A DNA stretch of 64,000 nucleotides from Marthasterias glacialis (Eukaryota; Echinodermata; Asteroidea; Forcipulatida; Asteriidae): the NCBI GenBank assembly GCA_911728455.2, contig OU452230.1, positions 13,390,438 through 13,454,437 on the forward strand. Reading direction: 5' to 3'. The notes beneath the pieces were generated by a model. The model had not been told where the DNA came from and did no database searches. It was given only the letters and a program-made list of their open reading frames with translations. Shown piece after piece: positions 14,901 through 23,200 of this stretch (its first letter is position 1; every line of letters starts with the position of its first letter). Both the position numbers and the translations under genes were made by a program.

Positions 14901-16660
14901 GGGTAATATTCTCTATCCCGGATGCAAAAATTAATATCTATTATAGAGCATACTTGTTATCAAAACTAAATATGCTACTGGTGTAAGGGAAGTCTTATGG
15001 TATTACTGACGTTATACAAAATTAGGAGGCAAAACTGCAGCAATAATCAGGCCAATATCAAATTCCCACGCACTTGGGTCAAAGGAGATTGAATGAAAAA
15101 ATGGGCCCTTTTCAAATCCACTGCTTTGGGTTGGCTGTGGCTTGGGCTTCGTCCGTCTGTTTGTAGCCCCGTACCGAAAGTGCACGTTTTCAAAATAACT
15201 GACGGAGAGCAAGCCAGAGCCAAACGCATGGTTAACAAAGGGCCAAAGTAACTGTAAAGCTGGACTGTTGCACAATTCTGTACAGGGGTGTGCTATAAGT
15301 GTGAGGGGCAGGATGGACCAAAAGGAGGGTTTGTGGGAAAAATTGAAGGGAATTATTTTTACAGTTTGAAATAATACTTCATTTGAATAACTGTTGATAT
15401 ACCCTGTAAGAAGATCAGTATTTGAGTGTTGTCTAGATGTTTGAAATAATATTCTCAAGTATCTGATTTCAGTCAGAAGTAAATAAAGCCTATCCTAACA
15501 TTTTTTTAATACAGGTCCTCTGATTGGTTTTCCTGTCATAGACATGCAAATCAGTTTGAAAAACTTAAACATGAGTCCAGGTACGGCCCCAGCAATGGTG
15601 TCTGCCTGTGCATCACAGTGTTTACACAGTGCCCTCAAAACTGGCGGCAATCAGCTTCTTGAACCCATGATGAATTTAGAGGTAAAAATTCCTTACATTA
15701 AAAAAACGCTTCCCTCTTCTTGTATTTCAATTTTCTCTTTTCTTAAGAATTCTTAACAGATTAAGCTCAAAACAAGGAAAGAATTATGGGCTACTATTCA
15801 ATATGTGCGGGGACCCCACAATTGGCCTGTAAAAGAATTATTGAAACGAATTATTTTTCCCCAAACGACATAGTATAGTAGGATTTTTGTGCATTCATTG
15901 TACATTTGCCCCCTATATTTACAGGCAATGTATAAGTCATGAAAGCGATTGGCGGTTGAGTTGATTAGGTGGCTAGCATATATCTTGTGACTTACATTTA
16001 CAAGGTTCAAGATTTGAATCCTAGTCAGTTATTTTTTTTGTTTTGATCGCCCTTTTTTCAGAGTCTTTTTTTGGCAAGTTTTGTCTTTAAAATCGATTGT
16101 AAATGTTTATTATTTTGCTTTACGTTTCTGTTTTACGTGGATTTTTTTTAAAGAAAAAATATGTTTGAGAAGCTGTTTTTGCGATGTCGTTTTGGGATAA
16201 AAAATTGTACCCTGGAACATATGCGCTGGAGTTATGATGGACCAAAATGTGCAAATTGCATAAATATTTATATTTATATTTAATATTTAGATTATTACTG
16301 ATGAGACTTGGCTAGGAACAGTGCTTGGTGACTTAAACTCAAGGAGGGGTCAAGTGGTTGCCATAGAGAATCGGGATGAAAGTAGGGTGTTGGTTGCTAG
16401 GACACCCCTCTCAGAAATGATGGTGAGTCAAGTTTATTTTGACCGGTATTCTACAATTTAAGTAATTGCTTTCTAGATAATTAAAGTTCATTTGTCAAAC
16501 TTTGTGTTGTAACTTCGTATTTTTCTGTGGACAGGGGTATTCAACTGCACTACGTAGTCTCACATCGGGCACCGCAACGTTCTCTCTGGAGTTCTCAAAC
16601 TACGAGCCTGTGAGCAGAAATGAGCAGGACAAAATTGTCAAAAAGATTATTGGCTTGTAA
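1..16660 (+). CDS. GFM2: Ribosome-releasing factor 2, mitochondrial (EF-G2mt), 3' 13 exons
   Basis: Mitochondrial EF-G2 is a translational GTPase that, with the mitochondrial ribosome recycling factor, splits ribosomes after termination. Coding exons: <1..82, 938..1123, 1322..1402, 2851..2999, 8058..8198, 8669..8768, 10273..10462, 11348..11424, 12325..12463, 13731..13907, 15515..15681, 16291..16422, 16535..16660. Every junction is GT-AG and in frame, giving 581 codons plus TAA. The window opens inside the G4 motif (MDK of NKMDK). G5 is [11 protein letters not shown] in exon 4. Domain II is in exons 5-7, domain III has [14 protein letters not shown] (exon 9), domain IV is in exons 10-11 and the domain V motif [12 protein letters not shown] is in exon 13. 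Human GFM2 is about 779 residues, so roughly 200 N-terminal residues, including P-loop and switch regions, lie upstream. It is GFM2 and not GFM1 because exon 7 has [12 protein letters not shown] and exon 13 ends soon after the LEFSNYEPV block, as in GFM2. Identification rests on remembered orthologue similarity. Confidence 0.95.
83..937. other. GFM2 intron, nothing recognised
   Basis: AT-rich intron sequence. A short imperfect inverted pair, around 329 and around 410 (GATCGAACT / AGTTCGATC type), is the only structure noted. Confidence 0.4.
938..1123 (+). CDS. GFM2: GFM2 exon b
   Basis: Starts [16 protein letters not shown] after TTCTGTAG and ends KLIDQ before GTACAC. It is 62 whole codons (phase 0 to 0) and encodes the G-prime-like insert region of the G domain. 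Confidence 0.93.
1322..1402 (+). CDS. GFM2: GFM2 exon c
   Basis: Encodes [15 protein letters not shown], matching the LDDEFADLVLEE-type helix of GFM2. It has 27 codons, phase 0 to 0. The donor GTTTAA is weak but the only one that keeps frame with the next exon. Confidence 0.88.
1644..2221. mobile_element. Inverted-repeat transposon, about 578 bp, in GFM2 intron
   Basis: Ends are near-identical inverted repeats of about 38 bp: the left begins TTGTGTAATCCCCAATT (1644) and the right ends AATTGGGGATTACACAA (2221). Interior parts recur in inverted orientation at 60.09-60.40 kb and at 51.94-52.32 and 54.0-54.4 kb. It has no coding capacity, so it is probably a non-autonomous DNA element; the superfamily is unknown. 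Confidence 0.65.
2851..2999 (+). CDS. GFM2: GFM2 exon d (G5 motif)
   Basis: Acceptor TTGTATCAG; encodes [20 protein letters not shown] then the [13 protein letters not shown] helix that closes the G domain. I chose donor GTATGT at 3000, which leaves a GT split codon completed by the first base of the next exon. Confidence 0.93.
3105..3458. repeat. Unclassified retroelement-like tail
   Basis: Contains GACGAAGGTCCGGTTTGG followed by an AT run (TATATATA) that abuts a SINE. The style resembles retrotransposon 3' ends of marine invertebrates, but the class cannot be fixed from sequence alone. Confidence 0.3.
3459..3560 (+). repeat. tRNA-derived SINE, family 1
   Basis: tRNA-like head with box A TAACTCAGTTGG and degenerate box B GGTTGGAGTCC; a 7-bp acceptor stem (GGCTGGT/ATCAGCC) can still be drawn. 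The tail TTTTCTTTGCTCACCC matches copies near 37.5 and 58.75 kb. The anticodon loop is not tRNA-like, so it is not a functional tRNA gene. Confidence 0.65.
3651..3664. repeat. Poly-C tract
   Basis: Uninterrupted C run. Similar C or G runs occur at 19847-19860, 27004-27017, 27117-27128 and 30627-30642, each within repeat-like DNA. Confidence 0.7.
3829..4437 (-). pseudogene. LINE A (CR1/L2-like), reverse-transcriptase 3' part, broken
   Basis: Encodes [19 protein letters not shown] then [14 protein letters not shown], the region after the YADD box in CR1/L2-type reverse transcriptases, and a C-terminal tail in another frame after a frameshift near 4110-4125. It is the downstream half of the element whose YADD box lies at about 7460-7560; LINE B is inserted between the halves. 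Confidence 0.75.
4430..7455 (-). mobile_element. LINE B (CR1/L2-like non-LTR retrotransposon), 5'-truncated
   Basis: Inserted in the same orientation into LINE A. Holds the C-terminal half of an APE-type endonuclease, a full reverse transcriptase, a 3' UTR and a 3' end of short TGAA-type repeats (4422-4450), as in L2-type LINEs. The 5' junction is somewhere in 7440-7460. The whole lies in the 5-kb GFM2 intron, antisense to GFM2. Confidence 0.75.
4718..4848. repeat. 65-bp tandem duplication at the LINE B ORF end
   Basis: The segment starting ATGATGATTATACATGGC occurs twice in a row (from 4718 and from 4783), covering the stop codon region and start of the 3' UTR. The copies are almost identical, so the duplication is recent. 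Confidence 0.85.
4824..7520 (-). CDS. Endonuclease/reverse transcriptase ORF of LINE B, fused at its N-terminus to LINE A
   Basis: 898 codons, intact. About residues 1-23 (with [12 protein letters not shown]) come from LINE A's own catalytic box; the rest is LINE B. Endonuclease motifs: GDFN at 91-94 and SDHF at 157-160; the N-terminal half of the nuclease, with its first catalytic residues, is missing. Reverse transcriptase: YRPISILP 463-470, LDLSKAFD 533-540, [12 protein letters not shown] 591-602, catalytic FADD 621-624, [12 protein letters not shown] thumb-side block near 690. The ATG belongs to LINE A sequence, so this ORF is probably not a natural start. RT is intact at sequence level, but the truncated nuclease makes independent mobility unlikely. 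Clade (L2, CR1, Crack or Daphne) is not settled. Confidence 0.85.
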   Translation of the reverse strand: MNYADDTAIVGYLRDSEATEKGSNILTHGDLGSTSGDFESVFIEIQRDHACNIIVGNVYRAPGSPIDNFNASFDSCLNVITKERKLCYIMGDFNLNLLNCSEHQPTDDFVNSVFANGFHTLIDKPTRITPYTATLIDNILTNSDQDILAGILYSDISDHFPLFQITSSCFSNVKTTPQQSFISRNINPVTIRSFQSDIASADWHQVYESDQPEAAYDTFFSILISRYNSHFPYVTKTSGSTNKNQPWINQSIIDSCHYKNRLYRRFLRNPNELNERIYKTFRNRLTATVRKAKQDHYAHRLDLRKSSLKQLWQEINGILGKKKRTSFPDEITDGERLYSNSADIANSFNSFFTNIGPSLATKIPPTHAHFSSYLHNPNAFSFFLTPTNAAEIIRVCNALKTNTSPGFDDISCSVVKSIISLIAEPLAYIFNLSFICGSVPSNLKVAKVVPIFKSGDNKEVKNYRPISILPCFSKLLERLVYNRLYTFISKFHLLCDQQYGFRSKHSTDMALIEFIDKVTTALTNKLFAVGVFLDLSKAFDTIDHTILLSKLEHYGIRGVALQWFANYLYNRQQFTTYNKCDSRCLNISHGVPQGSILGPLLFLLYMNDLCLSSSLLSFTLFADDTTIFYSSPNSNTLINTLNSELTRVSGWLKANKLSLNHSKTSFILFSKSNLSINYDLPPVTIDNILITRVYSTKFLGVIIDHKLSWSDHISSLTKITSRNTGVMSKLRSFLPPLSMVLLYNTLILPYLNYCNIVWARSSNNKLHSLIVTQKRAIRTCTSSHTRAHTAPLFSQLNTLTISDINKLHTGIFMYKHSRNLLPSTFSAYFSSVQYQHTYSTRSCLNLLVPFTRTTYSMNTLRFYGPRLWNAIDEEIKSQPSVDSFKASFKRRLISQYVT
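7456..7561 (-). pseudogene. LINE A, catalytic-box fragment
   Basis: Encodes [20 protein letters not shown], a reverse-transcriptase YADD box. Its continuation is found 3 kb away at 4437, on the far side of LINE B. Confidence 0.7.
7562..8057. other. GFM2 intron remainder, nothing recognised
   Basis: Between the LINE A fragment and GFM2 exon e I see only AT-rich sequence; the ATG-started ORF at 7877-8101 overlaps the real exon in another frame. Confidence 0.4.
8058..8198 (+). CDS. GFM2: GFM2 exon e (domain II)
   Basis: Encodes [20 protein letters not shown] followed by YSGAIKP, the domain II beta barrel of translational GTPases. Donor GTAAGT. It follows a 5-kb intron filled with retrotransposons. 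Confidence 0.95.
8669..8768 (+). CDS. GFM2: GFM2 exon f (domain II)
   Basis: Acceptor TTTCTGCAG; encodes [20 protein letters not shown] then [13 protein letters not shown]. The phase is 1-base entry, whole-codon exit. Matches the ISRLL...GNIA..VGLK region of EF-G2. Confidence 0.95.
8840..9317. mobile_element. MITE-like element, 478 bp
   Basis: Terminal inverted repeats AATAGACTGATCCATTAAGC (8840-8859) and its complement (9298-9317) match 19 of 20. No coding capacity. It sits in the GFM2 intron 8769-10272. Confidence 0.7.
10273..10462 (+). CDS. GFM2: GFM2 exon g (domain II to III)
   Basis: Encodes [20 protein letters not shown], a charged linker of lower conservation, then [15 protein letters not shown], the start of domain III. 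Donor GTACAG after GCAG; a one-base remainder joins the next exon as a GAT codon. Confidence 0.95.
11348..11424 (+). CDS. GFM2: GFM2 exon h (domain III)
   Basis: Encodes (D)[19 protein letters not shown] and ends TDTGQ before GTAAAG. Matches the [11 protein letters not shown] motif of the EF-G family. Confidence 0.95.
11527..11882 (-). mobile_element. R4/Dong-like LINE, 5'-truncated 3' end (copy 1)
   Basis: On the minus strand this matches the end of the restriction-like endonuclease ORF at 54.97-55.26 kb and its 3' UTR (GCATGTTGTGATATCGTGAA). The 5' break falls at the start of the IIDIAVPGD motif, directly against an ATT tract; the 3' end also runs into ATT repeats. An ORF fragment on the minus strand is still open. 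Confidence 0.8.
11884..11949. repeat. (ATT)n microsatellite
   Basis: About 22 triplets with two ATT-to-ACT changes. It borders R4/Dong-like copy 1. Confidence 0.95.
11957..12285 (-). repeat. tRNA-derived SINE, family 2 (uninterrupted copy)
   Basis: On the minus strand the tRNA-like head is Ser/Leu-like with a GTGTCTTGGCCGTGCAGTC box A region and a box B near 12220. This copy gives the empty-site sequence (CTTAACGTCCC near 12130-12145) for the nested insertion at 17151-18746. Confidence 0.7.
12325..12463 (+). CDS. GFM2: GFM2 exon i (domain III)
   Basis: Encodes [19 protein letters not shown], the hallmark domain III motif, then GPLQISYRE. Donor GTAAGT. The upstream intron contains an R4-like fragment and a SINE. 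Confidence 0.96.
12542..13010. mobile_element. MITE family M1, copy 1
   Basis: About 470 bp with imperfect inverted ends (TATGACCTTGAGCAC / GCACAAGGTCTATA) and inner blocks ATGATCACC / ATGATCACCAAAATG. The interior matches 24.51-24.99 kb in inverted orientation. Within the GFM2 intron 12464-13730. Confidence 0.65.
13135..13472 (-). repeat. tRNA-derived SINE, family 2
   Basis: Minus-strand head GTGTCGTGGCCGAGTGGTTA (box A) and GGGTTCGAGTCCCGG (box B) resemble a Ser or Leu tRNA. The tail includes AAGACACTTAACCATAATTG, shared with the other copies. Confidence 0.75.
13731..13907 (+). CDS. GFM2: GFM2 exon j (domain IV)
   Basis: Encodes [17 protein letters not shown], the domain IV start, through NGVISSCQQ. 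Entry is a two-base, exit a one-base remainder. It is less conserved than its neighbours, as usual for this domain of GFM2. Confidence 0.93.
14711..14905 (-). repeat. tRNA-derived SINE, family 3
   Basis: Minus-strand tRNA-like head with TAGTCTAGTTGGTAAGACA and box B GGATTCAAATCCCACCC. A second copy is at 20590-20757. Confidence 0.65.
15090..15220. repeat. Short repeat related to 21.32-21.43 kb
   Basis: GGCTGTGGCTTGGGCTTCG and GTGCACGTTTTCAAAATAAC recur in altered form near 21.35 kb. Class unknown. Confidence 0.35.
15515..15681 (+). CDS. GFM2: GFM2 exon k (domain IV)
   Basis: Encodes (G)[19 protein letters not shown], then [15 protein letters not shown] and LEPMMNLE. The GPL.G.P..D motif is conserved in EF-G2. 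Donor GTAAAA. Confidence 0.95.
16291..16422 (+). CDS. GFM2: GFM2 exon l (domain V)
   Basis: Encodes [20 protein letters not shown], the EF-G domain V RRG motif, and ends TPLSEMM before GTGAGT. 44 codons, phase 0 to 0. Confidence 0.95.
16535..16660 (+). CDS. GFM2: GFM2 exon m (domain V, stop)
   Basis: Encodes [20 protein letters not shown], the C-terminal domain V motif, and ends IIGL then TAA at 16658-16660. Confidence 0.96.
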   Translation, partial: GYSTALRSLTSGTATFSLEFSNYEPVSRNEQDKIVKKIIGL

Positions 16661-16821
16661 GCAGACACTACTACTACTCTTGTTTGAAAAGTTGGCAGAA
16701 CTGTAAGAAACCCAATATTGGTCTCTTAACAACAAGTATGAGTGCCTTGTGGGTACACTTATCACCATCTTGCAAGTAGTGCCTTTTTTAGGAGCAAAAT
16801 TGTTTTGTCCTGGTTTTAACC

Positions 16822-16827
16822 AATAAA
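16822..16827 (+). promoter_or_regulatory. GFM2: Candidate GFM2 polyadenylation signal
   Basis: Canonical AATAAA 162 bases past the GFM2 stop and the first one downstream of it. Position and motif only; no cleavage site can be seen. Confidence 0.6.
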
Positions 16828-16959
16828 AGCCTGGTTGGAACCACAAACGAGCACCATACCTTTTGTGTGATTTAACTTCAAAGACTGGGGTCAAGGTAGC
16901 TGTGTTGTTTTATTGCAAGGGCTCCATAAGGCTATGACATTAATATTATTATTAATTTT

Positions 16960-17146
16960 TGGGAATGAAACCAAGGATGCCTCAAAAGTGAACTTAATCA
17001 CTATAGCTCGGAAGCCTGAGGAAACCTGTAGATAAGGATGCTTGCTAACTTAACCAGAAACACCGGGGTAAACCCCTACTCTTTCACGATAAGTGTTCTG
17101 GGTTCTTTTATGTGCACTGCCCATCCAAGTACACAGGACCTACGGC
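16960..17146 (-). repeat. tRNA-derived SINE, family 2, tail half (split by insertion)
   Basis: Parallels 11957-12140 closely and stops at TTAA. It continues at 18751. Confidence 0.75.
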
Positions 17147-17150
17147 TTAA

Positions 17151-18746
17151 AGGGACACACCGGCTTACTGTTTACCTAATTTAGTGATGTGGAGTGACAG
17201 ACAATAATTTTTAAATGGTTGTTCTTAAAAAAAATCATCAAAATATCACGTAATTAACGAAAAATGTGAAAAAAACAAAACACGGTCAAAGGTCAGCTTA
17301 TACGCTTTTCCAGCCGTTGCAACTGTCAAGTTTACGTGACAATGTTGCGCAATGTTGTAAGTAGACTGGTGCTCTGTTTATGTATGAATTATTATAATGA
17401 CGAGGCATGAGGATCCAGACTTCATATCCGTCCAGCACAAATTCACGTGTAAATAAAAAACAGACATAAACGGACAGTGTATTCTGCGTACGACGAACTG
17501 GACGAACTTACTTGCAATGGAGAACGTTTCTTCATTATATCGCAAGTAGGCCCTATGTTGTAAAAAATTACTTGGACGAATGCCAGTTGGGTCCAGGACT
17601 GATCTGTGTTGTCAGGTCGTGTTCAAATGTAGAAAGGGAGAGAATACGCTTGGCATAATGTGGACATCACAGACATGATGGACCCTGAATATTGTCAAAA
17701 TGTGAGTCTTCATGAATTAAAATATACGCAGGCATATTCACAATACAGTTCTATGACACAAACCTGTCCATCAAAATTAAGGTAAAGACCACATCCTTCA
17801 TGCTCATTGTGACCAGCCTGCTGCAGTCTAAAAACTAATGGTAGTGTCCCTAATCTTGGACCATCTTTTCACACTGGCTTGGCCAATAACAGTCATGTGC
17901 CAAGCGAGCCTCCCGCTTTCGCTACAGACAGATTGCCAATCCTGGCAGCTTTAGCGAAGGCATTCTCCCGTTTTTCGGGCGATGACTTCACATGCCGGTC
18001 GCGGCCACCGCCACCGGTTTTTTGTTGTGGCGATTGGGGGGAGTGGACATTATGCAGCTATCATACAAGTAGATAGATCAGCTGTATGAGATAAACATTT
18101 CCGTCGTCGTCCCGCGTGGGCGTAGCGCAGGCAACACGTTACAATAGTTAGGGGATAATAGCTGGGGGTACAGACTAAAACCCTCGTAAAAGAAACGTAA
18201 TTGTTAGTCTGGCTCCCTACCCCTCCGACAAGCTCCCACGCTTACGGCTAGATCGACCGGCAAGCTGGGGAATTCATGCCCCGGGGTTTGTCTCTCTGGC
18301 CCCACGAGACACGGCACCGGCTGTACAGAATGGCCCCAAGGTTTACGTTCCGCTAGCTCCCACGCTGGTGCGCTTCGGTTGCACGGACTCTCTGAATGCG
18401 AATATTACGTTCGATTTTTCATCATTATTTACAAATTGTATCAATAATCTGAATACATAAGTCTTTTTTTGTCAAATACTCATGAATAATTGTAGAAAAA
18501 AAAGATTTAAATTTGGTTCAGTAATTTACTTTTATACGGCTGGAAATAAAACTAACTCCGAAGATCACGTGATTTATCCGAACCACTTTTTTGGTTCAGA
18601 TAAATCGTTTTTTGAAAAATGCTCGAAAACGGCAAAATTTGATGGTTTCTTTTAGGAACCATTCTTCTCCATTCCTGAAAGACCTTTGAAGTCATATGTT
18701 AGCTTATTTTGTAGCCCAAATAGCCCAACGAAGCCGGTGTGCACCT
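17151..18746. mobile_element. 1,596-bp non-autonomous element with TTAA target duplication
   Basis: TTAA at 17147-17150 and 18747-18750 flanks terminal inverted repeats AGGGACACACCGGCTT and AAGCCGGTGTGCACCT (14 of 16 paired). The host SINE reads straight across once the element and one TTAA are removed, as in the intact copy at 11957-12285. TTAA duplication is the mark of piggyBac-like elements. No transposase ORF is seen. The interior includes a GC-rich stretch (18110-18400) unlike the AT-rich flanks, possibly a further insertion. Confidence 0.85.
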
Positions 18747-18750
18747 TTAA

Positions 18751-18901
18751 CGTCCCATCCGAAGGACAAAGCAATTATGGTAAAGTGTCTTGCTCAAGGA
18801 CACAAGTGTAGCTACTGGCCAGGCCGGGATTTGAACCCACATTCTGTAAACTACAGAAGTTAAGTTTGGTGGACTAGACCGCTCGGCCACGACACTCCAC
18901 A
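18751..18901 (-). repeat. tRNA-derived SINE, family 2, head half
   Basis: Minus strand GTGTCGTGGCCGAGCGGTC box A and GGGTTCAAATCCCGG box B; the other half of the interrupted copy at 16960-17146. Confidence 0.8.
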
Positions 18902-19480
18902 ATGAGTTGGCCTACTGTTTGTGCAGGCAGGCATTGCTCTGTTGATTACAAGAAGTCCATGACTACTTCTTTCTTTGAGTTTTATATCTAGTAACCTTTT
19001 TGGTGAGCTCAAAACTCAAGCGTTTGGGACTTTACTGGTAGGAATGGCATGCCTTGCCTCATGCCATGCATGATTGGTGCTAAATGAGTTAATTGACCTG
19101 TGAAATTGGGCATATGAAACCTGTGCGACAGTCCACGATTGCTTTGTAAAGCGCATGCGTAGTAGACTGTTGCATGTGCATCCCATGCAACAGTCTACTC
19201 TGCATGTGCTTTATGAAGTAATTGTGGAACTGTAAGCATAATTTGTACTCTGCGCATGAATACTGGCGCGGGTGCTTGGTAAACAGCAAAAGTAGCATGT
19301 GATGGTGGATGGATCAGTGAGTATTCAGCTCTTGATCATAAATATGTATGAGGTACAGGAATAATGAATACTTGCACATGTCTTTCCTTGTAGTCAGTTG
19401 GAATGCAAGCATATGTAACATGTAATAATGAATATTTAATAATAATAACAATTATAATTTGGGAGGCTAATCATCCTTAA
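18902..19480. other. Intergenic, nothing recognised
   Basis: A short inverted pair around GCATGCGTAGTAGACTGTTG and CAACAGTCTACTCTGCATG (19146-19205) forms a possible hairpin; no gene. Confidence 0.4.
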
Positions 19481-19489
19481 TGGCAGCTG

Positions 19490-19760
19490 AGAAGCTGAAT
19501 TGTGAAGGACGCGGCTACACGTGTTCGAGCTGCAGGCATACAAGGGTGCCTTTGGCAGCCAGCCACATCAACCCATATATTACCATGGAGCACAGCCTGA
19601 GATGGAAAGTGTTTGGTTTTTCCCGAGGGAGGAAAACCGGATGGCCTGGAGAAAAACCCTTGTGGCACAGAGAACCAACGCACAACTCTACTCACATATG
19701 GCCCTAGCCGGGAATAAAACCAGGGATACATTGGTGAGAGGCGAGTGCTTTATGCACACT
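19490..19760 (-). repeat. tRNA-derived SINE, family 4
   Basis: Minus-strand head GCACTCGCCTCTCACC with a decayed box B; the body includes GGTTTTCCTCCCTCGGG, shared with the copy at 49760-49985. Confidence 0.5.
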
Positions 19761-20086
19761 CTACCCATGCCACTGTATGTATTAGGTATAGTAAATTACA
19801 TTTGCACATATATTTACACCAGTGGCGTAACTAAGGATGGCCCGGGCCCCCCCCCCCCCCCAACTGATGTCCAGGCCCCTCCGGGTGCCCCCCCACATTT
19901 GAAATCTGGACTTTTGAGATTAAAAATTACCAGAATAAAATGTTACATTTTATGAGCTTTTATGTACATGTAGTAATTTTAACATTTTGACATTTTGTTT
20001 ATTTTGCATGAATTATCAATTAACATTCCCAAACTGTCATTGATTCATTCATTTTATTACTTCAGAATTTCTTTTAACTTATACAC

Positions 20087-20201
20087 AAATAATTTGAGTT
20101 CTTTATTTCGGGCACACTAAATGATTTAGAGTGTACGAAATAACCTATTTCGAGTGCATGAAATGATTTTGAGTGCACCAAATAAAGAACTCAAATTATT
20201 T
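20087..20201. mobile_element. 115-bp foldback element
   Basis: A perfect 22-bp inverted repeat: 20087-20108 (AAATAATTTGAGTTC...) and 20180-20201. Small palindromic MITE or hairpin. Confidence 0.75.
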
Positions 20202-23200
20202 CTTGGTACGTTAATTTTTTTTCACCATATGTCCCTTAGGGTCTCTGTAAGTTTCAGTCCGTTCTGAATACTTTAAAACTTTTTCAGTCAATATCATAGG
20301 CTTCTAGTTGTTCTGAGAACCACTTTTCCCAGAGCAATGAGTACCGTTCTATCTATTGGTAGTTGCCTGCAACTTTGACACCATGAACAGCTTTCAACCT
20401 CAAGAAACAACATAAATCATAAAATAGTTACATTAAATAAATCTTTTTCATCGTCATCTTCAGACAATCCAGAGGATGCAACAATAGTCAATTTAACAAT
20501 TGACATTATACAACAAAATATTAAAATTCTTTGTGATACTGAAACGAATACTTGGAACATCTGTTGACCTGTAGTAATGTATGTTATTTGTTTTACCCAG
20601 ACACTGATGTGTGTTAAGCACTTTATACTTAAACTCAGTACTTTCCGGAGTTCTGTGACACAAATCCACAGGCAAATTACTCGGGTGGGATTGAACCCAC
20701 AACCTTTGCCATCCTAGAGCAGATGTCTTCACAACTAGACACACATCGGCGGGGTAAAAACACAAATAATATTCTTTTATCTATTAAAATGAATTAATGC
20801 TTCAAAAACAGAATGACAGAACTAAGGTTTAAACTAACCTTTGGAAGTTTCAAAAGTTGGTACAACATTGGTTTTGGGAATGGCATTTTCAATCAAACCA
20901 TTCAGATTCAAGGTAATAGTAGTATTTAAAAGCAACTTTTCTTAAAAGGGATGGTGCAACCTTGATTTTTGATCCTAATGGACATTTAAGATAGTGCCAT
21001 CTTTGTCATGTATCCCAAACTAAAAAGAATTTATGAGCATGGCTGTTTAAAATGGTCTAGCTTCAAATAGACTGTACAAGTCTCATGGGTATTAGAACAT
21101 TAGGGTCCAATAAAGCACATGATTTTGTTTCCTTCACATATTAAAGCAATGTGCATTGGACCAACTGGTCCCCAAAATGTTTGAATGCGCGAGACTTACA
21201 GAGTTTATTGGTAACATTGTTTGGATAATGAATACAAGGTCACGATAATAATTACTTCATATTTATAAACCTTTATTTCAAACATAACTGGCCCAGTTTT
21301 CTTTATCAGTTCATATAGTAACATTGACCCTTTTCAAAAACATGGCTTGGGCTCAAGTTATTTTGAAAACGTGTGTTTTTGGCCAAGCAGACTGATCTAA
21401 GCCCAAGCCAATGTTTCAAAATGGGCCATAATTCTTAAAAGATAAACTGGCATTGAAAAGATTGAGGACAGAAACTCACAAGAGCTTATGGAGGACCAGA
21501 TACATGTTTATTTGCATGTACCTCTGTCTTAAATTGTGTCAACGTTTTATTTGGGCAAAAATATAGCATAAGAACTTTAAATGTTTTTGTCATTTCATGG
21601 CCCCAGTACAAAATGGCTAACAATGTTAAACAACAAGAAGAGTTTAAAACAAACAATGCTGGTGTGCTTTCAGTTGAAATACTGTAGAATGTTCCAGTCA
21701 AATAGTACACCAACAAAAATACATATACATCCTGTTGAAGCCGGAAGTACAGTGTAACCAATGTTCATGTACATGTATGTATACCATTTGTTTACATTGC
21801 ACTTCCGGCTCTAAAACGTCATCACTTACTGTTGTGGTAGTTACAGCATCAAAACACTCCTCTGTGCAAGGGCCAACTGCATAGAGCTTCTGAGAATACA
21901 AATTTACTTTGCACTGAAAATATTAACTAGCAGAAAAAAAAACACCATCCAATATGGCGTCATATGGTTTTTTTTTACTGTCAAAAAATGTTGTTCAGCA
22001 TACTTAATAACTTAAAGGTATATTATATAATTGGAAGAGTAAAGACATTTCCATCCTGTAGTTATTAATTAAAACACCATATATGTACAGCCAACCAGTG
22101 AAAACTACATCAAAGATAGGTGGTCTTATTGTAGTGAAAATGGCAACAACCAGTTGACATTATATGCACATTCATATACAGGAAAATAAGCTGATTTCAA
22201 TTGTGGCAATCAAAATAAACAAAGGTGATTCAAATGCTATTTTCTGGACTTTGACAATATTTCATACACAAATTTGTCCTCTGGAGGACTGGTAGTAGTG
22301 TGAACTTTACCATCAGAGAGCTTTCAGATTATACCTAATTGTTTTACCAAATCCTGTAGTTTTCTTTGGGCACAGATAGTTAAGACATTATGCAGCATTT
22401 ACCTAAGGAGTCAGGCACTAGCTCTCAACATTTTTGTAATTTGATTCGGTGAAAGTTGTTATTGGTAGCAGATATCAACATGCCACTTAATTTGATTCTC
22501 AATTTATTCAGTTCTAAACATAGCTGGGAATAGAACTTTAAGAAAAAAATTAAAATACTCAAGATTTGTTTGAAATGTATAACAACCAGAATGAAGAAGA
22601 GTGCTATTCCTTCCTTTAAGAATTCTTTTGTTTAACTAATTAAGATACATTATATCTTTACTTTGATGCTTTACTTTTATTCAGTTTTTTTTTAGTTTTT
22701 GTAAAACGTACATATTTGTGAAATTTCAATAATTGTTTTTGTTGTACATCAAGCACAATTCGCCTCTGTATTCATTACGTAATCCCTAGGTCGTGAACTG
22801 CAACCATAGCAACTGGTTCACGCTGACCGGTAATCTGCATCTTTCTCCTTCGGAAACCGAAAACAACTGCACTTATGACTTTCACTAGTATGATAACAAC
22901 CTGCTGCAAAGCAGTTCACCATAGTTTACCGTGTTGAGTGTATGGTCGAATGCTTTGTAAATCAGGGATGAGAGTAGGAATCCACAAAACACCGGTGGAG
23001 GGTTTGGTGGCTACCAGTACCAACCATGCCATAACCTGTATCAATAGCAGCACTCTGTGCCCAAATGTACATGGGGCAAGCACCTTGGTGTAGTCAAAAT
23101 AAATTACATGTACTGTGTTGAGGCTTTACAAGGGCCTGGATGTGTGTAAATGACATTTAAAAAAAAAAATAAAAAAATTTGTAAAATCTGGAGGAATTGC

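Noticed and set aside
19521-19955. 144-codon ORF
   Set aside because: It runs through a SINE and a poly-C tract, with no domain.
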